Of a stretch of 64,000 nucleotides of DNA, positions 44,068 through 52,987 are shown piece by piece. The position numbers and the translations under genes are program-made. The notes below the pieces were generated by a model. It was given only the letters and a program-made list of their open reading frames with translations, was not told the DNA's origin and did no database searches. The stretch lies in assembly GCF_039536325.1 (NCBI RefSeq), contig NZ_BAAAYO010000021.1, forward strand, positions 124,001 through 188,000. The letters run 5' to 3'. The first letter of the stretch is position 1; every line of letters starts with the position of its first letter. This DNA comes from Paenibacillus_AB hodogayensis (lineage in GTDB: Bacteria; Bacillota; Bacilli; Paenibacillales; NBRC-103111).

Positions 44068-45150
44068 ATGACAAACAAGCTGAAAATCGGCATTTTAGGC
44101 GGAGGCGGCATTTTAAATGCTCACGCTCCGGGTTTTCTCCGTTTGAAAGACAAGTGCGAAACGGTTATCGCAGAACCGAATCCGGCGAAGCATGCGCATA
44201 TTCGCAAACTGCTCGGCGACGAGGTGACCATCTATGGGGACTATACGGAAGTGCTGGCGCTTCCTGACGTTCATGCCGTAGACATCTTGCTGCCGCATTA
44301 CCTGCACGAACAAGTAACGGTTGCCGCGGCGAAAGTCGGCAAACATGTGCTGGTGGAGAAAGTGATGGCGCGGAACGTAGAAGAGTGCGACCGGATGATC
44401 GAGGCTTGCCAAGCTGCGGGAGTCACGTTAACGGTATGCCACGACAGACGATACGACAGCGATTGGCAAGCGTTGAAACAGATTGTCGATTCGGGCGATC
44501 TCGGCGAAATCTTGTTCTGGAAGCTGGAGCATAACCAAAATGTTGTCGCTCCGCCGGATTCGTGGATTCGCTCCAAGGAAATGCTTGGCGGCGGCGCCAT
44601 CATGAGCTGCTTAACCCACCAAATCGACGCTCTTCGTTGGTATGGCGGCGAGGTTCAGTCGGTAACGTCGATGTCGAAGGTCGAACCGAACCGAATGGAA
44701 GGCGAGAGCATCGGGGCGGTTATTGCGAGGATGGAGTCTGGAGCGTTGGCGCTGCTCTCGATCAATTGGTATACGCAATCCCATAGCGCCCCGGACGGTT
44801 TGTGGTACGAGTTCAACCATGTCACCGGCACGAAAGGCGAAGCTTACTTTATGAGCGGCAAAGGAACGTTCGTCAAGCTTCATGGCGGCAAGGCCGATTA
44901 CTTCGAATACGACATGAGAGCCAAAGAAGGATTCCAAAAGGTTGAGACGACTAAACCGATGTCCGGTCATCAGAGCTGTATCGACGAATGGGTAAAGCAA
45001 TTGCTCGGTGAGCACGCCGATGTTGTGACAGATGGAACAGACAGCCGCAAGACGGTCGAAGTCGCGGAGGCGGCTTACCGGTCGGAACAGCAAGGCAAAG
45101 TGATAAGCTTGCCGATATTTTCTCGGCAGTTAGAGGTGGAAAAGAGATGA
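44068..45150 (+). CDS. Gfo/Idh/MocA-family oxidoreductase
   Basis: 360 residues from ATG 44068 with GGGAGC upstream; the open frame extends further to a TTG at 44017 that lacks a site. KIGILGGGGILNAH is the NAD(P)-binding loop, and GKHVLVEKVMARNVEEC corresponds to the EKP segment with Val in place of Pro. The C-terminal domain shows GGGAIMSCLTHQIDALRWYGG. It oxidises or reduces a sugar or inositol. It overlaps the isomerase gene by four bases (ATGA), so the two form an operon. Confidence 0.9.
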   Translation: MTNKLKIGILGGGGILNAHAPGFLRLKDKCETVIAEPNPAKHAHIRKLLGDEVTIYGDYTEVLALPDVHAVDILLPHYLHEQVTVAAAKVGKHVLVEKVMARNVEECDRMIEACQAAGVTLTVCHDRRYDSDWQALKQIVDSGDLGEILFWKLEHNQNVVAPPDSWIRSKEMLGGGAIMSCLTHQIDALRWYGGEVQSVTSMSKVEPNRMEGESIGAVIARMESGALALLSINWYTQSHSAPDGLWYEFNHVTGTKGEAYFMSGKGTFVKLHGGKADYFEYDMRAKEGFQKVETTKPMSGHQSCIDEWVKQLLGEHADVVTDGTDSRKTVEVAEAAYRSEQQGKVISLPIFSRQLEVEKR

Positions 45151-46124
45151 AAGTAGGAATCGATAGTTTTACGATCAGGGAGCTGCGCCTGGATGCTTAC
45201 CGTATAATCGATTTTGTCAAAAGCCGGGGGTTTGACGGCGTCCAATTGGGCTATGGCGATTTTGAGCGTCCGAACGATAAAGCGCTTTATAAAGATGTAC
45301 GTCAATACGCAGATGAGCACGGCATCATCACTTCCATGTCCGTCAGTCCCTGCAACCCGCTCATCGTCAAGCAAGCGGAGACCGATTACATCCGGGAAGT
45401 GGCGCAGCAAATCGAGGCGTGCGCTTCAGCCGGTTGGCACGAGCTTAGAGCGGTGATTAGCGACTATAATGAGCGATATGTTCATCCGACGCCTTGGAAC
45501 GTTCATCTGGAAAAGTCCGCAGCCTTCCTCTCGGCCTTGCGACCCACGCTCGAACGATGCGGCAGCCGCATTAACATTGAAAACCATGGGGAGACGACAT
45601 TCGAAGTGCTAAGAGTCGTCGAGCAGGCGGGTACAGATATTTGCGGCGTCTGCTTCGATACGGCGAATACGCTCGTCAATGCCGAAGATCCGCTGCTTGC
45701 CGCACAAAGGGTTGCGCCCTATACGCACATGACGCATCTGAAGGACGCCATTATCAGCTTTACGGACCGGGGCGTAAGGAGGCAGGGGAAAGCGCCCGGA
45801 CAAGGCATTATTGATTACAGAGCGGTCGTTGCCGAACTGGGTAAATATTCGCCGGATTTGATGCTCTGCATCGAGGATCATAAATGGCTGTTTGAATTCG
45901 ATCTATTCGAGCGGGAGTGGATCGACCGAAATCCCGATCTTACGCCATATGAGATGGGGCAGTACATGAAGCTTGCGGTGATGACAGAGCGGAAGATTGC
46001 CGACGGCAGCATGCCCGACATCGACGAATATGAAGCGATTCCTTATATGGAGCAGATGGAAGAACGGTTAGCGTTTGGAGCGGCTTATATGAGGGGTATT
46101 TTGAAGGAATTGCGGCGCGACTGA
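45147..46124 (+). CDS. Sugar phosphate isomerase/epimerase family protein (TIM barrel)
   Basis: 325 residues of the xylose-isomerase-like TIM-barrel superfamily. VGIDSFTIRELRLDAYRIID starts the barrel, and GFDGVQLG, INIENHGETTFEVLRVVE (metal ligand Glu), CGVCFDTANTLV and HMTHLKDAI supply the metal site. It probably isomerises or epimerises the product of the oxidoreductase with which it overlaps. Such pairs occur in myo-inositol and uncommon-sugar pathways, but the substrate is not set here. A minus-strand terminator follows. Confidence 0.88.
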   Translation: MKVGIDSFTIRELRLDAYRIIDFVKSRGFDGVQLGYGDFERPNDKALYKDVRQYADEHGIITSMSVSPCNPLIVKQAETDYIREVAQQIEACASAGWHELRAVISDYNERYVHPTPWNVHLEKSAAFLSALRPTLERCGSRINIENHGETTFEVLRVVEQAGTDICGVCFDTANTLVNAEDPLLAAQRVAPYTHMTHLKDAIISFTDRGVRRQGKAPGQGIIDYRAVVAELGKYSPDLMLCIEDHKWLFEFDLFEREWIDRNPDLTPYEMGQYMKLAVMTERKIADGSMPDIDEYEAIPYMEQMEERLAFGAAYMRGILKELRRD

Positions 46125-46168
46125 TCGCCCGTTCCAGGGAGCGACGATCACATAAAGAAGAACGATAA

Positions 46169-46198
46169 AAGAGGAGCTTGCCACTGGCGGCTCCTCTT
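46169..46198 (-). terminator. Terminator for the CAP-domain lipoprotein gene (minus strand)
   Basis: AAGAGGAGC (46169-46177) and GCTCCTCTT (46190-46198) pair perfectly. On the minus strand the stem is followed by TTTTATCG; the plus strand lacks a T-run. Confidence 0.75.
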
Positions 46199-46213
46199 GA
46201 TGTTCGCATGAAA

Positions 46214-47029
46214 TCAGCCGGTAAATTCTTGAACCCACTCGCTGTTATAATAAGCTATTCCAATTTGCGTGAAGCTAGTGTTCAGGATGTTGGCGCGGTG
46301 CCCGGGACTGTTCATCCACTGGTTCATCACTTCCGTCGGGCTTGTCTGGCCTTTGGCGATGTTTTCTCCTGCAGAGTTATAGGTAACCCCGAATTTATTC
46401 ATCATATCAAACGGAGATCCGTATGTCGGGGACTGGTGATCAAAATAATTGTTATTGTACATATCCTGCGCTTTGGCCATGGCTACTTTCGTGAGTTTAC
46501 TATCCATACTAAGGGGCTGCAGGCCGGCCTTCGTTCTTTCTTGATTCACCAGTTCCAGTACTTGCTGTGCAAATTGGGACGAATCTGCCGAAGGCTGCGG
46601 GTTTTCGGACGGATTCACCGACGGATTTCCGGGATTTGCAGATGGATATCCGGGCGGATTCATGGACGGATTTCCGGGATTTGCAGATGGATTTCCGGGA
46701 TTCATGGACGGATTTCCGGGATTTACAGATGGATATCCGGGCGGATTCATGGACGGGTTCGCGGATGGATTCGCTGGCGTTTTTACCGGTTCGGCAATGC
46801 GATTCAATTCATCCAACCAATTCGAAATGTCATTGGGTACTTGATTAATCCTTGAAGTTCCTGCACCCGTTGTAGATATGGACGACGATTGTGTTAAGCT
46901 TGACGGAGCAGCATAATGCGATGGAGTTTCGGACTTCGTCGGATTTGGGGCAGATTGCTTGCTTGTTATGTTTTTACTCGAACAGCCTGCAGCGGCTAAT
47001 AGCGCTGCGAATACGATAACCTTTTTAAT
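46214..47029 (-). CDS. CAP/SCP-domain lipoprotein with Asn-Pro repeat linker; apparent ATT start
   Basis: About 271 residues if read from ATT at 47029. The minus strand has AGGAGGG 6 bases before that ATT, and the frame reads KKVIVFAALLAAAGC, a clear lipoprotein signal. No ATG, GTG or TTG lies between the upstream stop and this peptide; the first usual start, TTG at 46816, would lose it. After a Ser/Thr-rich part comes an Asn-Pro-Ser-Met/Gly repeat linker, then the CAP domain (VLELVNQERTKAGLQPLSMD, AGENIAKGQTSP, NSPGHRANIL) similar to YkwD. Function in the cell wall is unknown. Confidence 0.82.
   Translation of the reverse strand: MKKVIVFAALLAAAGCSSKNITSKQSAPNPTKSETPSHYAAPSSLTQSSSISTTGAGTSRINQVPNDISNWLDELNRIAEPVKTPANPSANPSMNPPGYPSVNPGNPSMNPGNPSANPGNPSMNPPGYPSANPGNPSVNPSENPQPSADSSQFAQQVLELVNQERTKAGLQPLSMDSKLTKVAMAKAQDMYNNNYFDHQSPTYGSPFDMMNKFGVTYNSAGENIAKGQTSPTEVMNQWMNSPGHRANILNTSFTQIGIAYYNSEWVQEFTG
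46611..46776 (+). repeat. In-frame tandem repeat coding the Asn-Pro linker
   Basis: About eleven imperfect 15-base units (GGATTTCCGGGATTT, GGATTCATGGACGGA and relatives) encode NPS/NPG on the minus strand. A larger unit (CAGATGGATATCCGGGCGG) appears twice. Such tandem DNA repeats often vary in number between strains. Confidence 0.85.
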
Positions 47030-47128
47030 AAAAATCCCTCCTAGGAATCATCAGATCAGCGACGGTTTCGAACATAATTTTTGCAAAGCGACTTGGATTT
47101 ATGCATGTCGGTGCCTTTTCATTTGCAG

Positions 47129-47159
47129 TTGACTTTGCCCTTAGGGGAAGGCGCATAGT
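47129..47159 (+). promoter_or_regulatory. MerR-type promoter with 19-bp spacer
   Basis: TTGACT (47129-47134) and CATAGT (47154-47159) are 19 bases apart, as in MerR-family targets. The spacer holds TTGCCCT-T-AGGGGAA, a near-perfect 7-bp dyad similar to BmrR/BltR operators. It lies 45 bases before the merR-like start, which suggests autoregulation. Confidence 0.75.
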
Positions 47160-47203
47160 TGAATGGAAAGGTTCGATTTTGCAGGAAGAATGGAGGTGAG
47201 CGC

Positions 47204-48028
47204 TTGCTAACGATCGGAGAATTCTCCAAAATATGCGAAGTATCTACTAAAACGCTCCGGTATTACGATGAAATCGGATTAATCAATCCGGATGAGATTA
47301 ATCCTGAGAATGGTTATAGGTATTATTCCATCAAGCAGCTAAAGAAGATGCTCTTGATTAACCGCCTGAAGTCGTACCATTTTTCTTTGGAAGAGATCAA
47401 AGCGATACTGGACCTGGAAGAGGATCAATTCGAAGAGAAGTTTGGTGCTGCGCTTTTTCGCAAGCGAAGGGAAATACAGGAGAACATAAACGCACTTGAA
47501 TACACTCTAAAACAAATCAATCGCGACATATTAAATGTTGGCAAAGGCATACCGGTCATGTCGTACCTTGACCAAATAGACGTGCAGCTTGTTGAAACCC
47601 GGCCAAAGAATATTCTGTATAGGCGCCAGATGATGAGCCGTGAAGACTATGCGGCAGGATATGGATCCTTTTTCAGCAGGCTTTATGAGAAGATTGCGAC
47701 TGAAAAACTCACCTTGCTTGGTACGCCAATGACGATTTATCACAGCCCCGAATACAATCCTTCCGGCAATGATACGGAATTTGCCGTTCCGATCGAAGAG
47801 GTGGTAAAGGGAACGAGAGATTTGCCTGGGGGGCTTTGTGCGAAGTCTGTCTTGAAGGGGCCCTATTCCGAATTGACTTCGGTATATGCCAAGCTGCGGG
47901 AATGGGTGGAACAACAAGGATATGAAGTAGTGAAATCGCCATACGAAGTATATATAACCGATGCCAATCATGCCGCCGTTCCCGAGGATATCGTTACCGA
48001 GGTGTATTTTCCTGTAAAGAAGAGATAG
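47204..48028 (+). CDS. MerR-family regulator with GyrI-like effector-binding domain (BltR-like)
   Basis: 274 residues from TTG 47204 with GGAGGTGA 6 bases upstream. TIGEFSKICEVSTKTLRYYDEIG is the MerR DNA-binding helix pair, followed by a long dimerisation helix (residues 75-115) and a C-terminal GyrI-like ligand domain (VQLVETRPKNILYRRQMMS to VTEVYFPVK). This is the multidrug-sensing form (BltR/BmrR type). It probably activates its own 19-bp-spacer promoter and perhaps the serine hydrolase gene 63 bases downstream. Confidence 0.9.
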   Translation: MLTIGEFSKICEVSTKTLRYYDEIGLINPDEINPENGYRYYSIKQLKKMLLINRLKSYHFSLEEIKAILDLEEDQFEEKFGAALFRKRREIQENINALEYTLKQINRDILNVGKGIPVMSYLDQIDVQLVETRPKNILYRRQMMSREDYAAGYGSFFSRLYEKIATEKLTLLGTPMTIYHSPEYNPSGNDTEFAVPIEEVVKGTRDLPGGLCAKSVLKGPYSELTSVYAKLREWVEQQGYEVVKSPYEVYITDANHAAVPEDIVTEVYFPVKKR

Positions 48029-48091
48029 CGGAAGTCTTGACTTTTCCTTAACGCTCGGAACAAAAAATTCGTCTTTTGGAGAGGTAATAGG

Positions 48092-49114
48092 ATGAAAAGA
48101 AACGACTGGCCCACTACAGAATGGCAAGCCGCAGACCCGGCGACCTTGAGAATGGACACGGAGAAGCTCTCCGAGCTTGTGCCTGCGATACAAGCCGAAT
48201 ACAGCAATATAAGCAGTATTGTGATTGCGAGAAATGGATATATAGCCTATGAAACCTATTTGAAGGGCTACAGCCCGGACGATACGCACCATGTGGCGTC
48301 AGTCACGAAAAGCATACTATCTGCCCTCATCGGCATCGCCATCGATGCAGGATTTATTCAACATGTCGACCAGAAGGTGCTGGATTTTTTCCCCGACTAT
48401 GTTCCCGATGCCGCTGACAGGCAGAAACAAGAGATTACCCTTCGCCATCTGCTTACGATGACGGCCCCTTATCCGTTTCCGGACTGGCAGGAACCGCTGG
48501 ACCAAATGTGTATGCAACCCGACTGGGTGAAGTATACCCTGGATATGCTAGGCCAGAATGGAACTATCGGAGCATTTAAGTATTCCACAGCGGGAGCGCA
48601 CTTGCTTTCGGCGATCATTACCCGTACAACGGGACAAAGCGCCCGTGCGTTTGCCAACGAACGCTTATTTCGACCCATTGGCATGAAAGAGATCCCGGAT
48701 TATGAAATGAAAACATTCGGATTTGAAGAGTTGTTCGGAAAACATGTAAAAGGGTGGGTCGAAGATCCAAGCCGCAACTCCACGGGAGGCTGGGGGCTTA
48801 CGCTAACTCCAAGAGATATGGCGCGATTTGGGTTACTCTATCTGAACGGTGGCACTTGGGACGACCAGCCGATCGTTTCGAAGACATGGGTTGACGAATC
48901 GACAGCGATGAATCCTAATCATTACGGCTATCTTTGGTGGCTGCGCGAAGAGGATGGCGTTTTCGCATACTCGGCAATGGGCGATGGCGGCAATGTGATT
49001 TGCTGCATTCCAGGTAAAGATTTGGTTGTTGCCATCGCATCGGAATTCATCATGAATCCTCGCGATCGGTGGACATTGATTAAGGAACGTATTCTACCTG
49101 CAGTAAGGGACTGA
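48092..49114 (+). CDS. Serine hydrolase (beta-lactamase/class-C fold)
   Basis: 340 residues, cytoplasmic by sequence. The SxxK motif SVTKS near residue 71 carries the nucleophile Ser and base Lys. YST near residue 167 is the Tyr-x-Ser-like motif, and GDGG near the C-terminus takes the place of KTG. Functions in this family include esterases, D-aminopeptidases and carboxypeptidases. GGAGAGG lies before the ATG. It follows the MerR gene on the same strand. A remnant of a related gene is at 18189-18305. Confidence 0.87.
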   Translation: MKRNDWPTTEWQAADPATLRMDTEKLSELVPAIQAEYSNISSIVIARNGYIAYETYLKGYSPDDTHHVASVTKSILSALIGIAIDAGFIQHVDQKVLDFFPDYVPDAADRQKQEITLRHLLTMTAPYPFPDWQEPLDQMCMQPDWVKYTLDMLGQNGTIGAFKYSTAGAHLLSAIITRTTGQSARAFANERLFRPIGMKEIPDYEMKTFGFEELFGKHVKGWVEDPSRNSTGGWGLTLTPRDMARFGLLYLNGGTWDDQPIVSKTWVDESTAMNPNHYGYLWWLREEDGVFAYSAMGDGGNVICCIPGKDLVVAIASEFIMNPRDRWTLIKERILPAVRD

Positions 49115-49136
49115 ACTTGAAAGGGAGAAAGCATCG

Positions 49137-49179
49137 GGAGGTCGCAAAGTCTTCAAGGACTTTGTGAGCCTCCTTTTTT
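49137..49179 (+). terminator. Terminator after the serine hydrolase
   Basis: GGAGGTCGCAAAGTC (49137-49151) pairs with GACTTTGTGAGCCTCC (49158-49173), with one bulge, and runs into six T. Confidence 0.88.
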
Positions 49180-49236
49180 GATCCCTTAATAAGGAGAGAG
49201 TCTCCCGGAATAGGTAGAGATTAAACGCAACTTCGT

Positions 49237-49267
49237 TGATAATTAATATCGTTGATAACCATTATCA
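49237..49267 (+). promoter_or_regulatory. Tandem Fur boxes
   Basis: TGATAACCATTATCA (49253-49267) differs from the Bacillus Fur box TGATAATNATTATCA at one base. TGATAATTAATATCG (49237-49251), immediately upstream, differs at two. They lie about 65 bases before the DHA2 transporter start and indicate iron-dependent repression. Confidence 0.8.
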
Positions 49268-49330
49268 ATGGAATTTTGGAAATTCATGAAGCGGATTTGC
49301 GCAAATTTGAAGTTGGAGGAGGTAATCCGT

Positions 49331-50776
49331 ATGCTCGATCATCAGCCAACAGCAGATAAATGGCAGCAAGTTGATCCGCGCCGATGGTATGTACTGGCAG
49401 TCATTCTTCTCCCCATCCTGCTTAATTCTTTGAATACTTACATGATCCAGGTTGCTCTTCCTTTCATACAGACTAGTCTGAACGCCAGTTTTTCCGATGC
49501 CCAGCTTATGGTAACCTGCTTTTCTCTCAGTTTAGCCGTAGCGCTTATTGTCAGCGGAAAGCTTGGCGACATATACGGCAGAAAACGGCTGCTGTTAATC
49601 GGAGTGAGCGGGTTCACGCTTATGGCCGTGCTGGGAGGTTTGACTACGAGTCCGACTCTCCTGATTGTCATTCGGATTATGCAAGGGCTTGCCGCAGCGC
49701 TCATACAGCCCCAGGTATTATCCATGATGCAGCTCCATTTTCTACCGCGTGAAAAAGGACTTGTTTTCAGTATTTACGGAGCATTGCTCGGATTCGGATT
49801 CGCATTCGGTCTCATTCTGGGAGGAATTCTTGTCGATTGGAACGTGTTTGATTGGGGTTGGCGAACCGTATTTTTTTTCAATGTTCCCTTTGGGATCTTT
49901 GTTCTTCTATGTGTGCCGCTGCTTCCGGAATCGCGCGGCAATCGGACACAGAGGATCGATTGGGGCGGTGCCTTCTTCATCATGAGCGGGCTGTTTCTGC
50001 TCGTTTATCCATTGTCTGAGGGGCAAAAACAGGGATGGCCGCAATGGATTTGGGGGTGTCTGTTCCTATCGCTTCTGCTGCTGGTTGCTTTTATTGCATT
50101 CGAAATTCGAAAGCAAAAACGTGATGGGGCACCGCTAGTCGATTTGACCATTTTCAAACAGCGTTTATTAGGTGTGGGGATGGCTTCCGTTTTTTTGATC
50201 TATCTCAGCATGTTCTCTTTCTTTTTTCTCTTGACTTATTATTTGCAGTTCGGCTTGCATTTCGATGCTCAAGCGACAAGTCTCGCTTTTCTGCCTCTGG
50301 GCAGCGGTTTCTTCCTAACTTCTTTGGTCTCGTCTCGAATCGTCGGCAGATGGGGGATGGTTGTGCCGAAAATTGGTTCTTTGGTAACGGCGACCTGCAG
50401 TCTCTTATTCATTTTGTTGTTGCATATAGATGCGACGCATTTGCTGCGTCTGCCATACTTGGCTCTTCTGCTGGTCTATGGGTTGGGGCTCGGATTGGTC
50501 ACAACGCCGCTCACCCGTGTCGTGATGGGGACAATCCCGGTGAAGGATGCAGGTTCAGGTTCGGGCTTGTTTAATACCGTCATGTATGTGGCCAATTCGT
50601 TAGGAGTAGCGTTGATCAGTATTTTGTTTTCCGCTGCACTGCGGAAATCTTTGGCAAGTGCTGTCCTATCCGACTATGTCAGGGCATTTTCCGCTTCTTT
50701 GGCCGCATGTGCTGGACTGTCTCTGATTGCCTTTGTTTGCCTTTGTTTCTTGTCTGTCCGTCAAGAAAAAGTTTAG
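49331..50776 (+). CDS. DHA2-family MFS exporter, probably Fur-regulated
   Basis: 481 residues from ATG 49331 with GGAGGT upstream; the frame extends to a TTG within the Fur region. Fourteen predicted helices, GKLGDIYGRKRLLLIGVSGF (helix 2-3 loop) and RIMQGLAAALIQPQVLSM (motif near helix 4) place it in the DHA2 drug:proton antiporter family. The tandem Fur boxes in front suggest siderophore export. A siderophore-regulator-like AraC pseudogene lies convergent downstream. No siderophore biosynthesis gene is in the window. Confidence 0.87.
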   Translation: MLDHQPTADKWQQVDPRRWYVLAVILLPILLNSLNTYMIQVALPFIQTSLNASFSDAQLMVTCFSLSLAVALIVSGKLGDIYGRKRLLLIGVSGFTLMAVLGGLTTSPTLLIVIRIMQGLAAALIQPQVLSMMQLHFLPREKGLVFSIYGALLGFGFAFGLILGGILVDWNVFDWGWRTVFFFNVPFGIFVLLCVPLLPESRGNRTQRIDWGGAFFIMSGLFLLVYPLSEGQKQGWPQWIWGCLFLSLLLLVAFIAFEIRKQKRDGAPLVDLTIFKQRLLGVGMASVFLIYLSMFSFFFLLTYYLQFGLHFDAQATSLAFLPLGSGFFLTSLVSSRIVGRWGMVVPKIGSLVTATCSLLFILLLHIDATHLLRLPYLALLLVYGLGLGLVTTPLTRVVMGTIPVKDAGSGSGLFNTVMYVANSLGVALISILFSAALRKSLASAVLSDYVRAFSASLAACAGLSLIAFVCLCFLSVRQEKV

Positions 50777-50781
50777 AGTTT

Positions 50782-51797
50782 TTAGCTAAAGAATACCTTC
50801 TTTTGTCTGTTCTGCTCCAAATTAAGCTGGCTAATACGTTTGACATAATCGCTTGGATTGCAGCCATAATGCTTACGAAAATTCGTCGTGAAATTGCTGA
50901 CGTTGCTATAGCCGACCGAAAGGCGGTTTCACCGACGTTCAAACGCTCTACTTCCATATACCAAAGAGCTTTCTCCATTCTTATTTGACGCACAAGCTCG
51001 AAGATAGTCATGTCAAACAATTCGCGGAATCCTTTTTTTAGCTTGAATTCATTCAAGCCGACCCGCTTGGACAACTCGCGAATAGACAATGGTTGTTCGA
51101 AATGCTTTTGAACTAACTCACGAGCTTGCTGCAGCTTGGAAATATCGCTATGGCGAAGCATCACGCTTCCGCCAACAGAGCCGTATCCGTCCGACTCGCC
51201 AAACAACGCTATAAATTCGAGTGCCTTACTTTCCATATATAACCGTTTCATGGTTCCCAGATGCGTACAATGGATCATTTCGGAGATACATCTTTGGATG
51301 GCCGGGGTATTCGGGAATGGATCAATATTTCCATGGTGATGTTTAAGCCAGGTTTCCATTTTCCGTGTTTCTGTTACATCCTCGGCATAACGCAGCAGTT
51401 CATTAGGTGTAAACCTTATTTCAAGAAGCTGGTTTCGGATGCCCGCCTTTTTCTCCTCGCAGACCCGAACATCCTCAAGATAGAGGACATTGCCTGTTTG
51501 TGAAACGGTATGGCTTTTTTTACCATTTCACTCGCAATGAATTTCGCCACTGACACAATAACTCAATTCGAATAACTGGCACGATTCCTGGATCTGGAGT
51601 TTCATATCTTGTTCGAAAGTGATACCCGTCATCATAATTTCCATGCCGGAACGAATACGTGTTCGTGTTACATTTCCCTTGCCTATATGAGAAGGAATGG
51701 TAAGCCGCTGCTCCCAGTTTCTTTGTTGAATGTGCCCGTCTACCAATCTCGTAAATTGATCGAACAAATCATGAATTTTGGCAACGTGTAAAGTCAT
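50782..51797 (-). pseudogene. Broken AraC-family regulator (nonsense codon and frameshift)
   Basis: The minus strand from ATG 51797 (AAGGAG upstream) codes for MTLHVAKIHDLFDQF to SGEIHCE, hits TGA at 51528-51530, and resumes in the same frame as NGKKSHTVSQTGNVLYLED. A Trp codon TGG in its place would keep it open. The HTH region then reads IRELSKRVGLNEFKLKKGF, and near 50920 one base is missing. Restored, the end is SVGYSNVSNFTTNFRKHYGC, the second AraC helix. Restored length about 338 residues, matching AraC proteins of siderophore loci (YbtA/PchR type). Confidence 0.82.
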
Positions 51798-51947
51798 CGT
51801 CCATATCTCCTTTGAACTCATACCTAATGACAGTGTACTTGATCGCAAGCCTTATTAGTAAATTAAATAATTGGATTCCTGCTTAATGTTGTAAACTGAA
51901 AGGAGCGCTTTTGCCAATATGTGTTGATAAGGGCTGGTCTGAAAAAT

Positions 51948-52907
51948 ATGAAAAGAGCAATCCGAAGAAGAAGAGTAAAACTATTGATTACGATGTTGAT
52001 TGTTTTGATACTACTGGTTGTCGGCGGTATTTGGCAAAACATCATGCTGAAGAGAGAAGCGAACCTATTTTTGCAGCGAGGAGACATTTATCGCGTAAAC
52101 TCCCATGACATACATATGTATGGTGTTGGTGAAGGTAAACCGACCATTGTTTTTGTAGCAGGCTCGGGAACGCCAAGTGCTTTCACCGATTTTTATTTTT
52201 TGCAAAGCGAACTGCAGCAATATGCAAGGAGCGTAAGCTACGACCATGCGGGGTATGGCTGGAGTGAACGGACAAATATCCCAAGAACCATCGACACCGT
52301 GGTGGAAGAACTGCACGAGCTGCTTCAGACAGCGAAGGAAGCATCGCCTTACCTGTTAGTCGGACATTCTCTAGCTGCATTGGAAGTCATTCATTATGCT
52401 CAAAAATATCCAAATGAAGTCAAAGGAATTTTGTTGCTGGATGGCGGTAGTCCGGAATTTTATGCTAAAAAAAATTTGGAAATCAGTTCATATCTAATCA
52501 ATAGAGTTACGGCAGGATTGAGAGTGACCGGGGTGGCTAGAGCATTGGGGAATATCGGGTTGTTGCTTCCTTTTGCAGGTGAAAACATACGGTATAAGGG
52601 GCTTCCGAATAAAATAAAAGAGATAGACATCGCTATGTATTACAATCACCTTGGAGATAATAGTAATGTCAATTCGATAAGAACTATGAACGAAAATGCT
52701 CAATTAGTCATTGATGGAGGTTATTTAAAGGATATTCCTTTGCACATTGTATCATCGGACAGTGGCGGTAATTGGGAAAAGGTGCAACAACAGCTATTGC
52801 ATTGGTCCAACGAGAGTCATCAGGAAACCATAGCCAATTCTAAACACTATATCCATTGGTCTAACAAAGAAGCGGTGCTTACCAAAATTTTAAATATGCT
52901 GAACTAG
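51948..52907 (+). CDS. Membrane-anchored alpha/beta hydrolase
   Basis: 319 residues from ATG 51948. One N-terminal membrane helix (LLITMLIVLILLVVGGIW) follows a basic stretch (RRRRVK), so the enzyme faces outward. VFVAGSGTPSAF is the oxyanion region and LLVGHSLAALEV has the nucleophile Ser in GHSLA; SKHYIHWSN near the C-terminus supplies His. The substrate is unknown. An AAAGGAGCG at 51897-51905 is better spaced for a TTG at 51911 in another frame, so the actual start, TTG 51921 or ATG 51948, is uncertain. Confidence 0.83.
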   Translation: MKRAIRRRRVKLLITMLIVLILLVVGGIWQNIMLKREANLFLQRGDIYRVNSHDIHMYGVGEGKPTIVFVAGSGTPSAFTDFYFLQSELQQYARSVSYDHAGYGWSERTNIPRTIDTVVEELHELLQTAKEASPYLLVGHSLAALEVIHYAQKYPNEVKGILLLDGGSPEFYAKKNLEISSYLINRVTAGLRVTGVARALGNIGLLLPFAGENIRYKGLPNKIKEIDIAMYYNHLGDNSNVNSIRTMNENAQLVIDGGYLKDIPLHIVSSDSGGNWEKVQQQLLHWSNESHQETIANSKHYIHWSNKEAVLTKILNMLN

Positions 52908-52987
52908 CTTGGAATTAAATATTCCTTGACTGGAATATTCCTTTTCGGATATATTTTAATAAATACAAAGGTAATGGAGGAATGGAT

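Noticed and set aside
46611..46776. CRISPR-like array of short repeats
   Set aside because: The repeats are contiguous 15-base units without unique spacers, stay in frame, and encode an Asn-Pro linker.
51911..52108. A separate 65-codon gene starting TTG 51911 with a good ribosome-binding site
   Set aside because: It overlaps the alpha/beta hydrolase in another frame, has no recognisable features and ends within that gene. It more likely shows the uncertain start of the hydrolase.
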